Below, piece by piece: positions 1 through 12,091 of a stretch of 64,000 nucleotides of DNA. The DNA is taken from assembly GCA_021464415.1 (NCBI GenBank), contig CM038469.1, forward strand, positions 4,690,501-4,754,500, written 5' to 3'. Positions within the stretch are counted from its first letter, which is position 1, and the number at the start of each line of letters is the position of its first letter. Made by a program: the position numbers and the translations under genes. This DNA is from Lonicera japonica. Taxonomy: Eukaryota > Streptophyta > Magnoliopsida > Dipsacales > Caprifoliaceae. The notes beneath the pieces were generated by a model, which made no database searches, was not told the origin of the DNA, and saw only the letters and a program-made list of their open reading frames with translations.

Positions 1-122
1 AAATTCCCACCTAGGGTGCTTAGGCTTGGCCTCGATCTGGGAGAATTAGGCACTCTCTAAAACACCAAATGTGTCTTTTCATGTTTAAATTACTAAATTC
101 ACCTGTTTTTCTCTACTTGCAG

Positions 123-638
123 GTCTTGAGCGTATGCTTTGGATTTTGTACTCTTACTTACGCATCAATGGCGGTTTTGGGTTACCTCATGTTTGGTTCA
201 AATCTGCAAGAGCAAATAACCTTAAATCTTCCAACCAAAAACATAAGCTCAAAAGTGGCCATATGCACTACTCTGGTCAACCCAATATCTAAATATGCGC
301 TGATGGTAACACCGATTGTCAATACCATCGAAAATTGGTTTCGGTCTTATTGCAACAAGAGGCCGTTTAGCCTAATGATTAGAACATCCTTGGTGATCAG
401 CACCGTCATTTTTGCTCTCGCCTTCCCTTTTTTTGCGGATCTCATGTCCCTTGTTGGAGCAGTTCTAAGCGTGACAGCTTCGATTATACTTCCGTGCTTG
501 TGCTACTTGAAGATTTCAGGTACTTATCGGAGACTTGGATTTGAGGTGGTAATGATAGTAGGTATTGTATTGATGGGTATCACGGTTGTAATTGTTGGTG
601 CTTATACGTCTATGCTAAAATTAGTAGGACATTTGTAA
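123..638 (+). CDS. AVT1-like amino acid transporter, gene A, last exon only (5' partial)
   Basis: This is the terminal exon of an amino acid/auxin permease family (Aa_trans, AVT1 type) transporter. Such proteins move neutral amino acids across the vacuolar or another endomembrane using the proton gradient. The exon starts after a polypyrimidine tract and AG at 121-122, in phase 0, and encodes 171 residues ending in TAA at 636-638. Visible family features are the segment CFGFCTLTYASMAVLGYLMFG, an ITLNLP motif, and four or five hydrophobic segments, including FPFFADLMSLVGAVL near the middle. Positions 1-122 are the end of the preceding intron; earlier exons lie left of the window. The predicted residues are identical to the last exon of gene B (22952-23467), and only about two bases differ. 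That fits a very recent duplication. The substrate is inferred from the family only. Confidence 0.9.
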   Translation, partial: VLSVCFGFCTLTYASMAVLGYLMFGSNLQEQITLNLPTKNISSKVAICTTLVNPISKYALMVTPIVNTIENWFRSYCNKRPFSLMIRTSLVISTVIFALAFPFFADLMSLVGAVLSVTASIILPCLCYLKISGTYRRLGFEVVMIVGIVLMGITVVIVGAYTSMLKLVGHL

Positions 639-867
639 ACTAAAGATTTCTCTTTGTCGACTATACAATATAACTGTTGTAATCACCAATATATATTTGA
701 GTAGAAGGGAATCCTTGTAATGGTGGACCAAATATTGTAAGAATTTGGTGTGTACCAGTTTTACAGGAGATGATACAATAGCTTTTAAATTGAATCATAT
801 CTGAATTCTTTCTTATTATATTTGTTTGTTGCATCATGGCCTTTTTCTCTTTTTTAAATCTTGGCCA

Positions 868-1051
868 TACCCGAAGCACGTAGATCAACTGGCATGGGGC
901 TATTCTAGCTTAACCAATGTCTCGAGTTCGAGCCTTGGGAATGCAAGTGTGTTAAATCCTGGGAGGAAGAGTTTTACCGCCCAATGTGGTCTTACCCGGC
1001 TCGGAATGGTTGTTTAATTACTTGCCACCATTTTTTTCCACCGAAAAAAAG
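868..1051 (+). mobile_element. tRNA-derived SINE-like insertion after gene A
   Basis: A 184-bp insertion is flanked by the direct repeat AAATCTTGGCC(A) at 856-867 and 1052-1062. It contains a B-box-like stretch (CTCGAGTTCGAGCC, about 921-934), a weaker A-box-like stretch near 880-891, and ends in an A-rich tail. The downstream flank of gene C (55530-55560) has the same sequence without the insertion, an empty site with one copy of AAATCTTGGCCA. The tRNA origin rests on the box similarity only. Confidence 0.75.
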
Positions 1052-1673
1052 AAATCTTGGCCGTTTGTACACAAACTGTTGATATTTCAAGTCATTCCGT
1101 ACAGTAATTATCAAAAACATTCAAGATAATTATTTCTAAGTATGAAATTAAGAGTGTATTTTTGGGAAATTTTGAGAAAGTGATGAGATATTTAAAAATT
1201 TTAATTTTGATCTTTATTTTAAATATAATAATTAGGATATTACTAGATTCTTTTGACAAGCGAATAATATTTGAGCATGATTTACTGTTGCTACACATTT
1301 TTGTTGAGTGTAATATGAGTTATCTGTACAGAAAAAGAAATATATTAATAAAGAACTATTCAAAAGATAATTAATTTCCAATTACAGTAAACACTATTAA
1401 AAATTAGCTTGAGTTAATTATTTTACCTTGATTTTATAAATAATTGTATATATTTATATGTATGTTATATTCATCAGGCCCTCTATCTAAGGAATATTAT
1501 TTTACTAAAACACTCAGAAAAAAAAACCTGGCAAGTGTCAACAGGCAATATAGCTATTTTGGAAAGGAAAATGATAACATGTGACCTTAGGGCACATGTT
1601 AAAATTACTATAAATGAAAATAATGAAATTTTGTATAAGAATATGTGCCACATTTAATACATGTTGAGAGTTA

Positions 1674-1990
1674 CTCCATCCGTCCCACAAAGATAGACCC
1701 ATTTTTTTTTCACACATATTAAGAAACTTCATTTAATGTAATTGAAACCATAATTTTTTTTTCACAATTTTCCTATTATACCCTCATTTACTTTCTTTCT
1801 ATAATGAATACATTGGATTGAAATCACATGCCCCAAGAAAATGTGAGAAATTTTGGAGTTGATAACAATGTAATTAAATAAGGATATATTAGGAAAAATG
1901 AAATTGTTGTGCATTCTTTAAAAAGCAAGTAGTCTATAATTTGGGACGGATAAAAATGGAAAATGAGTCTATCTTTGTGGGAGGAGGGAG
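1674..1990. mobile_element. Stowaway-like MITE (unit 1)
   Basis: A 317-bp element has terminal inverted repeats beginning CTCCATCCGTCCCACAAAG on the left and CTCCCTCCTCCCACAAAG on the right (read inward). It is flanked by TA on both sides (1672-1673, 1991-1992), as for Stowaway/Tc1-mariner MITEs. It has no coding capacity. The stretch 1375-1673 around it is AT-rich flank of gene A without genes. Confidence 0.8.
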
Positions 1991-2143
1991 TAATTATTTT
2001 CAAAAATGAGTATTTAACATGTGCCACATGTTAACATGACACTTTTAGAAAATATATGTTCAAACTTTTGGATACCCTACGACTAAGAACTAATTAATGT
2101 GTTTCATATTCGCAAGGCATTTGTGTTGGAAATAGTAACATAA

Positions 2144-3115
2144 GCTCTTAAACTCCCTCAAGCCACGTGTGAGAAAATTGATAAATTAAATAGAGATTTC
2201 TTATGGGGAGATTCTAAGGAAAAAAAGAAAGTTCACCTTGTTAAGTGGGATGAGGTTTGTAAACCCACAACCTTGGGAGGACTTGGGTTGAGGAAATGTA
2301 GATACAACAATCAAGCTTTAATTTCTAAACTTGGTTGGAGAATGATAAATGAGGACAAGCCGTTATGGGTGAAAGTCTTTAAATGCAAGTATAAAGTCCC
2401 CTTAAACCCGAGAAATTGGGCTTTAAAAAACTCTCCCTCCCCCGTTTGGAAAAGTATTTTCAACACTAAAAATATTCTCTTGAAAGCTATAACGTGGAAT
2501 GTGGGTGATGGGAGTACCATTGATACCATCAAAGATACCTGGGTTAACAACTCGGACCTTGTTTCTCGATTGAAGTTAGAGAATTTCAATCTCCCTGAGA
2601 TCTATGTGAACAATTTCATCACTAATGGTGAGGTGTGGGATATGGGAAAGTTGAGAAGCTGGTTCCCTCGGGAAGTAGCTTATGATATTGAAAATAGTCC
2701 CCTCCTGCCTTCTCCTAATCGGTCTAATAAACCAGGTTAGAATGAAAGTGGTGCTGGTAAGTTCTCTGTGGGAAGCTGCTATTATCTTATTCTTAAGTTG
2801 AATGAATTTAAAAAAACTAAGGACAAAGATTGGCAATGGCTTTGGAAATTGAAGCTTCCAAATAAAGTTATTTACTTCCTTTGGTTACTAAGGCAGGACA
2901 AAATTCTTTCAAATGTGGCATGCGCCAAAAGAGGGATAACTCATGACGCCCAATGGAAAAAATGTGGGTGCATTGAGGATGGTAATCACATCTTCATAAC
3001 ATGTAACCATGCTAAAAATGTTTGGGACTTTATAGCTAACAATGTTTACAATAATGCAGGTGAGGTTGATTATTTCTCTTGGCTGGATTTTAACCTTAAC
3101 AAGAAGTGTAGTAAC
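2144..3115 (+). pseudogene. LINE (non-LTR retrotransposon) fragment, unit 1: RT C-terminus and zf-RVT
   Basis: The translated frame resembles the end of plant LINE-type reverse transcriptases: a 'FLWGDS..KKKVHLVKWDEVCKP' type region near 2190-2265, a GGLGLRK motif at 2276-2296, and then a zinc-binding RVT-associated domain (CGCIEDGNHIFITCNHAKNVW, about 2965-3030). The element is 5'-truncated, because the LINE frame begins abruptly after the flank 'gtaacataa' that gene C also has at 56475-56485. A TAG at 2738-2740 replaces a Trp codon that is intact in unit 2. The frame is cut at 3115 by an inserted LTR, and the RNase H part found in unit 2 has been deleted here. Confidence 0.85.
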
Positions 3116-4493
3116 TGATGTGCCAAGAAATTGGTACATTTTAGGTCACTAATATATGTATTGGAGAGCATATATTATTACATTTGTTGTGTCTTTGGAG
3201 CTTTTCAAGTATTTTGAATTAAATCGAGAAATTTTCGATTGAAGAAAAAAAATAGTTGCGCGTAACGCCTGTGTTCAAGAAATTTCTGGCATTAATCCGT
3301 AAGGAATTTGAAGAAAACTCCAGAGACAAAAGTTCTAGATCTTTGAGTTAGCTACGTGTGGGCTAAAAGATTTCGTCAATCGGAGTTCGGAACGCTAAGT
3401 TATTGCCAAAATAAGATCAGTGCGCTAAAATATTAATTCCGGCGAACCCATCAATTAATTAGAGATTCGGCCCAATATGTAGCAGCAGCCCACAGCAAGT
3501 TATTAATCCAATTAATAAGCTAGCCCATGTCATATTTATCAAGTCCAAGCCCATAAGTGACCTAACACACAAATATAAAGCATGCAGACAGCAGCCGCAG
3601 CAAGGAGGGGGATTCGAGAGCCACAATTTAATTTTTTTTCTCTTCTTCCTATGCACAATTTTCGATAAAGAAGAGCGGCAGCAATAGAGGTCAAAAAGTC
3701 GATTTTTTTTTTCCTTTTCTATTTTCTCTTCTTCTAGCGCGTTTATCGAGAGAAAGCTACAAAAATAAAATAAAATTTCTTCCCTTCTTTTCTCTCCTCT
3801 TCTGCCGAGTACTGTGATTGTTTTTAAAATATTCGTTTCAAATATTTGAATTTTTTGCGGACAATTATAATTGTAATTCAGAATTATTATTTTTTAATTA
3901 ATTTATTTGTGTGTATTAAATAAGTATTTAATATATTTATTTATTCATTATTTAATTATGTATTGTGCATTAATTACAAGTATGCTAAGCTAAGTTATTT
4001 TCTAGGGTTGAGGATGAGTATATTTGATTAATTTTCTTGCACGTATTCATGTCAATTGACTATACTAATTTAATACTTTGATGTAAAAAAAATAATTCTT
4101 CCTATTAAATACCTATTTTAATTGATAAAATAAAATTAGATTCTCACTATTTTTTTGTTAAATTCGACTTATGATTTGTTGAGAGCGGATATAGGGTGTG
4201 TTTTGACGGATATAGTGAGTGTTTTGATTTTATACATTCATTTGGCTGTGGAAGAATTAACACTTGAATTTTATAAACTAATTGGGCTTAATTGAATTTA
4301 TTTTTCGTATCTAATAGAGTCGAGAGACCAAATTAGTATGAGACAATGAGTAGAGTTTGCTGGGCATGAATACTAGGAATATGTTATCAAATATATGACT
4401 CCGCCACCCTAGTATTTTATCAATTAATTATTTCATTAGTATTTTTATTATTTTATTCATCTTTTTATATGATAAACCACCCCATTTAATTTT
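3116..4493. mobile_element. LTR nested in the LINE, truncated by deletion (unit 1)
   Basis: It starts TGATGTGCC directly after GTAAC (3111-3115) and is collinear with the complete solo LTR 25949-27467. It stops at 4493, where the sequence jumps to what is 34844 in unit 2. About 140 bp of the LTR 3' end, including its CA terminus and right-hand target duplication, are missing. A TATA-like 'aatataaagc' lies near 3572. No coding sequence was seen. Confidence 0.85.
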
Positions 4494-4495
4494 GG
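4493..4495. other. Deletion junction in unit 1 (7.5 kb lost relative to unit 2)
   Basis: Left of the junction the sequence matches 27311-27323. Right of it, from 4495, it matches 34844 onward. One G (4494) matches neither side and looks like a filler base. The right breakpoint abuts a long CTA/ATA microsatellite in unit 2 (34752-34842). The deletion polarity is clear because unit 2 holds the complete LTR with both target duplications. Confidence 0.85.
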
Positions 4496-5396
4496 TACTA
4501 TTACATTAACAAGTTGGAGAATACTGTTGCACCTGCAATTTGTAAAACTTCAATTTCAAGCATCCATTTTTTGTTTGAAATATTTTTTGACATAGTAATG
4601 GTAATTATTAAAAATATGTGAACACAAGCCTTTAATTAGGTTATGTTGAGTACTTTTTAAATGTTTTTCACATGGTATGGTAATCTTATTATAGCGTGTA
4701 ACCCATTGTATTATTTGTCAACATACAGTGGCAGAGCCATGAATTCAGTCAATGAGGAAAACTTTAAAGTCATAAAATTTTAACTCAAACATAAAAATAT
4801 TAATATTACAAATTACTAATATTCTAAGGGATTTCATATTTTGAAAGTATTACAAAACGTCTTCCTTCTCAATAGAATACAAAAAATTAGGGGTTTAGAC
4901 TTCAATCACATAATATTATGTAACTAATCAACTAATTAACTAATCAAGAAGTAAATATAATATTATACGGGTAATCAATTATTCAAGAAATAGACCTACT
5001 ATTATGCAATTGATCAATAAATGAACCTAATATTGAACAATCACTATCAATTCTTTAATTAATCTAACAAAGGCCTAATATTATGTGATTAATCAATAAT
5101 ATAACTAATATTAGGCAATTAATCAAGAAATAAACCTAATATTAATAATAAAACACACCTAATATTAATCAATAAATACACCTAATATTAATAATGAAAT
5201 ACACTTAATACTAAGAAAAATCAAAAAATAAACTCAATGGCATGTGGAGGATAATTGAAAGAGCTGATGGAGGCAGAGTTGCAAAGCAACTAGGTAAGTG
5301 AAGAGTAAAATAAAAAATGAGAAAAAGAGAAAATATGATATGAGGAATGAAATGGAGTATGTGAGAGGATTTAAGTGAAATTTAAAGTTTTTAATA
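4496..5396. other. Non-coding AT-rich stretch left of the gypsy element (unit 1)
   Basis: No gene seen. A hAT-like terminus CAGTGGCAGAGCCATG occurs at 4726-4741, but no matching opposite end was found. About 4990-5220 is a degenerate tandem array built on 'cctaatattaatcaataaata'. The same stretch is at 34845-35763 in unit 2. Confidence 0.6.
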
Positions 5397-5401
5397 GCTC
5401 C

Positions 5402-6132
5402 TCTAGGTGATAGAAATTTTACAACCCGACCCACTAATATGATTCAAGAAACGAGTTAGAATGAACGAAAAAAGAGGTGAAGAGTAACAAGATAATTTTT
5501 TTGGGTACGGTAGGTTCCCCCGACAGCGCTTATGCTGATCCAGTAGTACATTCTCCGTTTGTGTGTGTGTGGTTATTGTATTGAGCTCTAAAGGCAAAAA
5601 TGAATTGTTTTACAAGCTTTCTCTCTTTAAAACATATTAAGTAAACTAGCAACTATTCGCTCAAATACTCAACCACCAACCCTTTTTTCGAGCCTCCCTT
5701 CTTTTATTTATCCGTATAGAATTAGGGTTACACTTAAGAATTAGGGTTAATAGTAAAATGACTAAAGATGGAAAGACTTGGATAATACTCTAGCCTTCAT
5801 TCCTTTGTTCGCTACTAATAACTTCTGAATTCGTACATTGGTAGTGGAGCAGTGGAGATTTGCACGATTCTGTACAGACCCATACGATCTAGTATGATCA
5901 TTTCCACTTATTTTTCATATATTCCACACGTGTTACGGAGCATTAGCCCTTCCATGGGGTCTTGGCCCCAATTGTCCGTCTCGGCGTGCTTTGACTCCCT
6001 TACTTCAGCATGTTTTCTGGTTTTTCTTTTTTTTTTTTGTTTGGGCGCGGCCCTTCAGCTTGGCTCGGGGTATAGGCCTCCAAGCAGGTTGGGCCGCCCC
6101 AGTTTACCTTAACCAAATTTTATGCTCCCTAA
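5402..6132 (-). repeat. 3' LTR of gypsy element (unit 1)
   Basis: 731 bp, homologous to 16757-17489. The outer end reads TCTAGG where the other LTR has TGTAGG, and the inner end reads CTCCCTAA instead of CTCCCTCA. Both terminal dinucleotides are therefore mutated. Visible divergence from the partner LTR indicates an old insertion. Confidence 0.85.
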
Positions 6133-6150
6133 ATTGCCCCCTCAAGCGTG
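6133..6150 (-). other. Polypurine tract of gypsy element (unit 1)
   Basis: On the - strand the sequence just before the 3' LTR reads CTTGAGGGGGCAATT, a purine-rich run in the position expected for second-strand priming. Confidence 0.55.
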
Positions 6151-6541
6151 GATCTCATCAAACAGGATGTAGATTGCGTGCTTGAGCCTAATCTTTGATC
6201 GAAAGCTTCCTTAAATGACCCGACTAGATTCCACGTGTCGATCATCAGTCTGGTTAGTTAACAATTTAAGGCTTGACCCACTTCTTTCGGATTTGTGATT
6301 CTTTTTTCCTTCATTGCACGCTTGCTAAAGGTATATCAGCCCTTTGAATATTATATTGTCCATTCGATCCGCTATTGGTCGATTTTATTCATCGGATTCG
6401 CAATCACTTGAGTCAAGTGACTCCCAACACAATCAGGATCATATTGAGTTTGGCCGAGGTGAATAAAGGGTTTAACATGCAGCTCGACTTTTAGAACATC
6501 GCGTATTGTTACTCTTTTAATTTTTTGAACTCCGAGGGTAG

Positions 6542-8886
6542 ATGGAGTTCGAAGGGGAGACCGAAGGCCCCAACCCTAATTTTGGTTTATGGGTTTCTGG
6601 TAAGCATATGTATGGAGATGTAGTGGTTTTAAAGGGGAATGTAAAGCCCGATCCTACTGGATTCTCAGTTCTCAGGCAACATTGCCGGCCCGGTAAGTCA
6701 TCATCGAACCTTATATAGCGTTGAACAACGTCATTTGATTTTCAGTTCTTATCTAAGCGTTGCTTTCATCTTTTGTAGAGGAAAAGTTATTCACTAGACC
6801 CACTTGGGGTATCGTTCATTACGATCAACTGAACGCCATCGCCCGTTACACCGACAATAGTGATGGCTCTATGATTAATTATCCCAGAGTAGCCCATAAC
6901 CTTCTGGGTTACCGCCTTGATTATATGTCCTTTCTCGATAGGACTTCCTTAGGCGACTACATTGGAGACCAGCTAGAACCACCTGCTTAGTATCAATCCG
7001 CACGCAGAGCTGTTGAGGGTCCTGCCGAGACAGCTTTGGATCACCCGCAGAAGAAGCGCTAGAAGAGTATGGCCCACAAGTCGGCCAGAGTGAATGTTTT
7101 GGCTGTTTTTGCTGTCGACGAGGGTTCGGCTGTTCCTGCTACATTCAATGCACCGATTCCAGCGTCACTTTAAGTTATTATTACGGACGACGTCCCAACT
7201 TTGACTCATCTTCCAAAGTTAAATCGAGGGGTCGCAATTCCGATCGGAAGTCTAGACAACCCTAATATATACAATGAGGGGGATGACCCAAAAATCGAGC
7301 AACTTTTCGACGATGTCGGGTTCGCTGACCAAATTGGCCCTTCAAAGACGACGCCTTCTACCGAACTAGAGGATCTTTCCCCACAAACATTATAGAGGGC
7401 AGGTCAGTTCGAATGTCGAAACCGTACGTCCCATTTCTGTGCTAGCCATGGATAAGTCGGTCCCCTCTTCCGAGCGAAGACGTTGTTACAAACGAAAGTG
7501 CTTTCCCCATTTTTTCTCCTTCTTTCAGTGTTATTTTCTTTGAGAATTTCTTTCCGTGGCCTACCAATGTTAGGAGGCGCCTGATAAGGCAGTATCGTAT
7601 TCGAGTTAGGGCTAAACCCAGTCGTTGTTTACATGAAATAAGCACTGCTAATGTCCTTCTTCCTCTTTTCTCTGTCCTAGTTATGGAGACTACGGCTCTT
7701 CCTCGAATAGAGTGTTTGAATTTTTGGCAAGTTCACTTGCTGAAAGAGAATAAGGCGGTGTCAGCCTCTGACATTGCCAATCTTGCTACTCCTTTAAAGA
7801 AGGGCAGAAAAAGGGGTGCGTCTCACGAAGGTGACCTGGAAATAGTCCCATCCAAGACTCCCCAAGTTGATCATGGGGTCCCGTTGTCGGGCGTTGTTCC
7901 GAGCATTGAGGTTATTGTTCCCATCGTTTTTAAGATCATGAATTCTGTTGAGGGTGGTGCCTCAGCCGACTGGGCGGCTATTGATGAGGGGTTCATATTC
8001 TCACTTTGGCTGTTGAGAGCGATGTCGGTCCTGGCCCGTCTGTAGATAAGGCAAAGCGAAGGTTTTCATGGCGGAGCCGAGATTGTGCTTCCCTGACAGA
8101 CTAGTGACTGTGGAGGACTTGGCTATCCGTGATCCTGAGGTTGCTCACACTATGATTACCTATATGTCTTTCCCCAAGGGTCAGAAACTGTTGAGGCAAG
8201 AAGACCATGTTGACTTAGGAATGGGAGTTTTTTGATGCTTTGCATAAGTAAAACACCCCTCACACTTTTATCTTTACTCATCTATTACGATTTTCTTCAT
8301 CGTTCATATGACAATTGTTATATATGTAAGTCGGCGCACGTTTTTTAGAACTCGAGCTTAAACTTATGCAAGAGCTAAGGAAAGCCAATGCTACTAAGAA
8401 GTAGTGAAAAGCTGAGATCAAGAAGTTGCTTGCCTTGATTGCCGATCTGTTAGGCCCAAGTTGCCCAAGGCAACGTACTTGCTGCTCTCAAAGCTTCTTA
8501 CCAAGAGCAGACTTCCAGTTTTGATGAAATAAAGAATACTTTAGCTAGAGAGAGTGCCGAACTATTTTTAAAGGTGCCGTTGTTGAGTTAAATCGAGTTG
8601 GGGAGGAGCATGCTTCGGCCGTGGTTCTTAGCATGCATCCGCCGTGATCGACGAGAGGAACGGCGGTTATAATAAGGCTCTGGGTGACTGTGCGTTTAAG
8701 ATGTCTAAGCTCAAGGATCTTATTTAACAAAGTACGTACAAACTCGGCCTTGAACGTGCTGGTCTCCCCCTTGATCATGAACTGTATGGTTGAGCAGTGC
8801 TGTGCCAACCTGATTTTTACAATGCCAAAGTTTTTTCCGACTCTAAAGAGGATGCATCACCCGCTAGTCCCCCTCCCAAAGTTTAA
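6542..8886 (+). pseudogene. Antisense reading frame of the gypsy element, with intron-like break, decayed (unit 1)
   Basis: On the strand opposite gag-pol, an ATG at 6542 opens a frame (MEFEGETEGPNPNFG..). It runs to a GT at 6691-6692 (CCGGTAAGT) and seems to resume after TTTTGTAG at 6771-6778 with EEKLFTRPTWG. Further in-frame blocks follow with single stops: a HNLLGY/SFLDRTSLGDY region (about 6890-6985), a basic KKGRKRG patch (about 7795-7815), a helical LELKLMQELRKAN block (8350-8390), and a tail ending SPPPKV and TAA at 8884-8886. Tat-clade elements are known to carry antisense ORFs of unclear function between pol and the 3' LTR, and the position fits. I do not recognise a catalytic domain. 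The intron is an inference from the splice-like borders and frame continuity. Confidence 0.5.
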
Positions 8887-11063
8887 CATTTGCGTCATAA
8901 GTGCATATTTGTATATTTTGTCCGGTCTTGAATTCTTTTTCTCTGCAGGCTTTTGATGTAATACGATTTTGACTTAGCTTTCAATTTTGTTGAATTTTAT
9001 GATTGTATTTTTGTTGATTTCCAAATCGACATTATTGTGATGTTTCCCCTCAATACACGAAGTGCGAGTTGCGACGTGGGGCAGACAGCGCTTTGTGGAT
9101 TGATACCGCATAAAATTTCTCAGCCAATCTATAAAGTAGTTTTGAATAATGCCCCTAAGGCACAAGTGTTCATCTCGGCCTATGAAATATGACATTTGTG
9201 GCTTAAACAACCATTTTTTTTTTAAATAATGCCCCTATGGCACAAGTGTGCATTTCGGCCTTTGGCAGATGACAGTTGTGGGTTAAACAGCCAAAACGGT
9301 GTTGCGCTTATAAGTCAATCAGTTCATGAGAGTTACGCTATTCGTGCGTCTTAAATGCACGTACACATATAAACGTGCTTATCCTTTGAGCGAATTGCTT
9401 AGTGTATTTAATGGGCGGTTTTGCATTTTGCCACGTGGTGGTCTAGGAAGGGTTGGTGTCATTCTCCGAAGCGCACATCTACTTCAAATTAATTATATCC
9501 CTCGTCCGCTGAGGCTAGCTGTTCTTATCGTCCACTGACGACCCGCAATATTGCAGACATCATTTCTTTTAGGGTAGAAATTCTTGAACCAGAAGTTCGG
9601 AGACTGGAGAGAGATATCCCTCGATGGTCAGAATCATCAAGGATCTGGAGAGGCGTTTGGCCGCCGTAATAGCAGAAAGGGACTAACTGTGGGAAAGGCT
9701 TGGGTAGGAGGAAGAAGAACAAGAGAAGGGAATACGTACTTCTACCCTATCAAAAATACATGTTTACCCATGTTTTTTCGATGGTTGAGAGTTAGCCGCC
9801 TTAAAACAGGCAATTTTTTCCCTCTTTTGTTCTTCAACCATTCCATCTGTTCTTACCTCCCCTCCTTCCGGACACGTTGAGTTTCATCTTCTTCCTCCTC
9901 ATTGAGTTCTTCTTGGATTGGCTTTATCTTTTCGATCTAGAGTTCTTATGGAGCCTGAGGTAGTTGTTAAAATTTATGACAAGTTGCCCTTAGTGTCACA
10001 ACTGTTTGTTTATCCATTTTATAGGGTTTATCCGTTTAGGGAGAAGTAGCAGAATACTTTAACAGTTTTGTATGAAAAAATTCTTCTGTGCCATATTGTT
10101 TATCAATCGAACCCCAAAGTCCCACCATTGTAATCATTTATATCAATAAAAAAGTACTATTTTGTTCTATAAACCTTTGTTCGCTGTTTTTGATCTTCTA
10201 TGTGGTTATTTGAATGCTTGCAATTGAATCACTGCTATCGACCTATGTCTTTTATGAACAAACTTCGAATATGTAACACTTCAACCCCAATAATACTATT
10301 TCGTATCGGTGAAATGCCAATCAATTCTAAAATAAAAAATTAGAGTATTTTTGTCTGATGTAGAGTAAAACACTCTGTACGTGTCAGTCGAGGTTCAAAC
10401 AACCTGGACTCAAGATCATCTTAGACTTTTTAAGCAAATTTCTCGATGTATTTAGGTTGGAACTTTAGTGATACAACAATCTCAATGAACTAGTTCTAAG
10501 CATGTAGATTGAGGTTTAAACAACATTGAATCAGGAGTTTTTGGTTCCGATCGTAGTATAACTTATGTAAGCCATTTACTGTGGTTCTATTGACATTTCA
10601 ACAAAACTATGATCCCAACGAACTAATTGTTTATGTCTGAAAATTTTCGAAGAGATTTAACTGAATGTAATTAAACTTGATTCGCCGTCACTACTTCAAT
10701 CCATAATCTATTAAGAAATTCAATTGGAGGGTTTTAGCTTATCGAACTTCCTGTAAAGGAAGATAACCACTCAAATAATCCACGCGTCAGGTTGCGTCAG
10801 GTCCTGAATGGCTCGTCGCGGGCATGTTTAAGGCCCCACATGCGATTTTAATTATCACAGTGTAACTTCTTTCTAACGTAACCTTTCGAGCGAAACGTTG
10901 TCTCGGCTTGTCATAAATGGACTGTGGTATTTCATCTCTCTAGGCCACCTTTAACTTCTATTTATGCGAGTTCTGATTCATTTGCTTCTTCTATATTCCC
11001 TTTTCGACTTTTCTGTGTTCATAACTTTCGTTCTAGAGATTCATTTTCACAGCCCTGAACTCC
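8887..11063. other. Non-coding interior of gypsy element (unit 1)
   Basis: No convincing gene. It contains an 80-bp imperfect tandem duplication around 9145-9305 (two copies of 'aataatgcccctaaggcaca'). Short open frames here are not conserved in frame between the two units. The end (10900-11063) could hold the start region for the antisense ORF at 11064. Confidence 0.5.
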
Positions 11064-11378
11064 ATGGCGAATCAACACAGTGGTGCTTGTTCAAATAACC
11101 CTGGCGGCAATGAGGCCGCATATTTTATTCCTCCCCGCTCCGTTACCTCTGACGAGGTATCCGAGAGGATCAATCGACTCCAACTGGAGTTGGCTGAACG
11201 TACTTTCGAACTGGAGGGAGCTTGGCAGAAGTTGGATAGAGCCCTTGTTGATGGGGCTCATGCCACCGTGGAGATTGCTCATCTGCGGATTGCTCTAAAC
11301 TCAGTGTGCCGGCTTCAGGAGCGCCAAGAGGAGGCTTATGGTACTATGAAGAAATGGTACAATATCGTTGTTATATAG
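11064..11378 (+). CDS. Small antisense coiled-coil ORF inside gypsy element (unit 1)
   Basis: A 104-residue open frame with an ATG in reasonable context (ccATGGcg). Residues 1-27 are polar and low in complexity (MANQHSGACSNNPGGNE). Residues 28-90 look like a coiled coil with heptad Leu/Ile (ERINRLQLELAERTFELEGA) and a second amphipathic helix. There is no known catalytic motif. It lies opposite to gag-pol, beyond the integrase remnant. The unit-2 copy (41429-41695) ends early at a TAG, so neither copy is clearly under selection. It may be a second antisense ORF of the Tat-type element, or the first exon of a longer one. Its function is unknown. Confidence 0.4.
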   Translation: MANQHSGACSNNPGGNEAAYFIPPRSVTSDEVSERINRLQLELAERTFELEGAWQKLDRALVDGAHATVEIAHLRIALNSVCRLQERQEEAYGTMKKWYNIVVI

Positions 11379-12091
11379 AGGAATACCCTTCAAGCGGAGC
11401 TAAGGCGTCAGGATTAAGCCTTGCTTCCCCCCATACATTTTTCTTTCTTTCTTTTTGTGACTTCAAAGTTTTCTTTTGTACACAGCTTCATCAATCAATA
11501 CACATCTGTATATAAAGCGTGTTTAATTTTTATTTTGCGGCATTGTTGTGTTATAATCAAATTGCTAATTGTAGCAACTTTCACACTCATGCATAATAAT
11601 TTTAAGATGTCCTTTTTGGTCTTGCCAAATCCAAGGAACTCCAAGTCTTGGTTAAGTGTTCATTAATCATGATTTTCACTTAAAAAAAATATATGACAGT
11701 TAAATCAACTTCATCTTAGTTGGTATGTTTCAGCCTTTGATCTGCCCCGTAGGTACTAACATTCATAACGACCTCATTCAGGCATGCAAAATTTACGAAG
11801 TGTTTCTACCGCACTTGGCACTTGCGCCAACCTAAACAGCTTGCAAGGCCGCTTACCCAATGGTAACCCCCCTTGTGGGAGAACGACGTCGATATACTTT
11901 CGGTGAAAGCATCAATCATGTGTCTGGCTCAACACAACCTTGCCTTTTCAACGAGCCGTTACAGCATCGCCCCCATTGGAGGTCTTTGGCTTGCATAATG
12001 GTGAATTAATTAAACTTCTCATTGCATTTGAATAATAAGTCAGCAAAGACATTGGCCATTTGCCGTGGCCTTCTCTGATAAAATAAAAGAG

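Noticed and set aside
4726..4741. Second hAT element starting CAGTGGCAGAGCCATG (also at 35074)
   Set aside because: No matching right-hand terminus or 8-bp target duplication was found, so only the end is noted.
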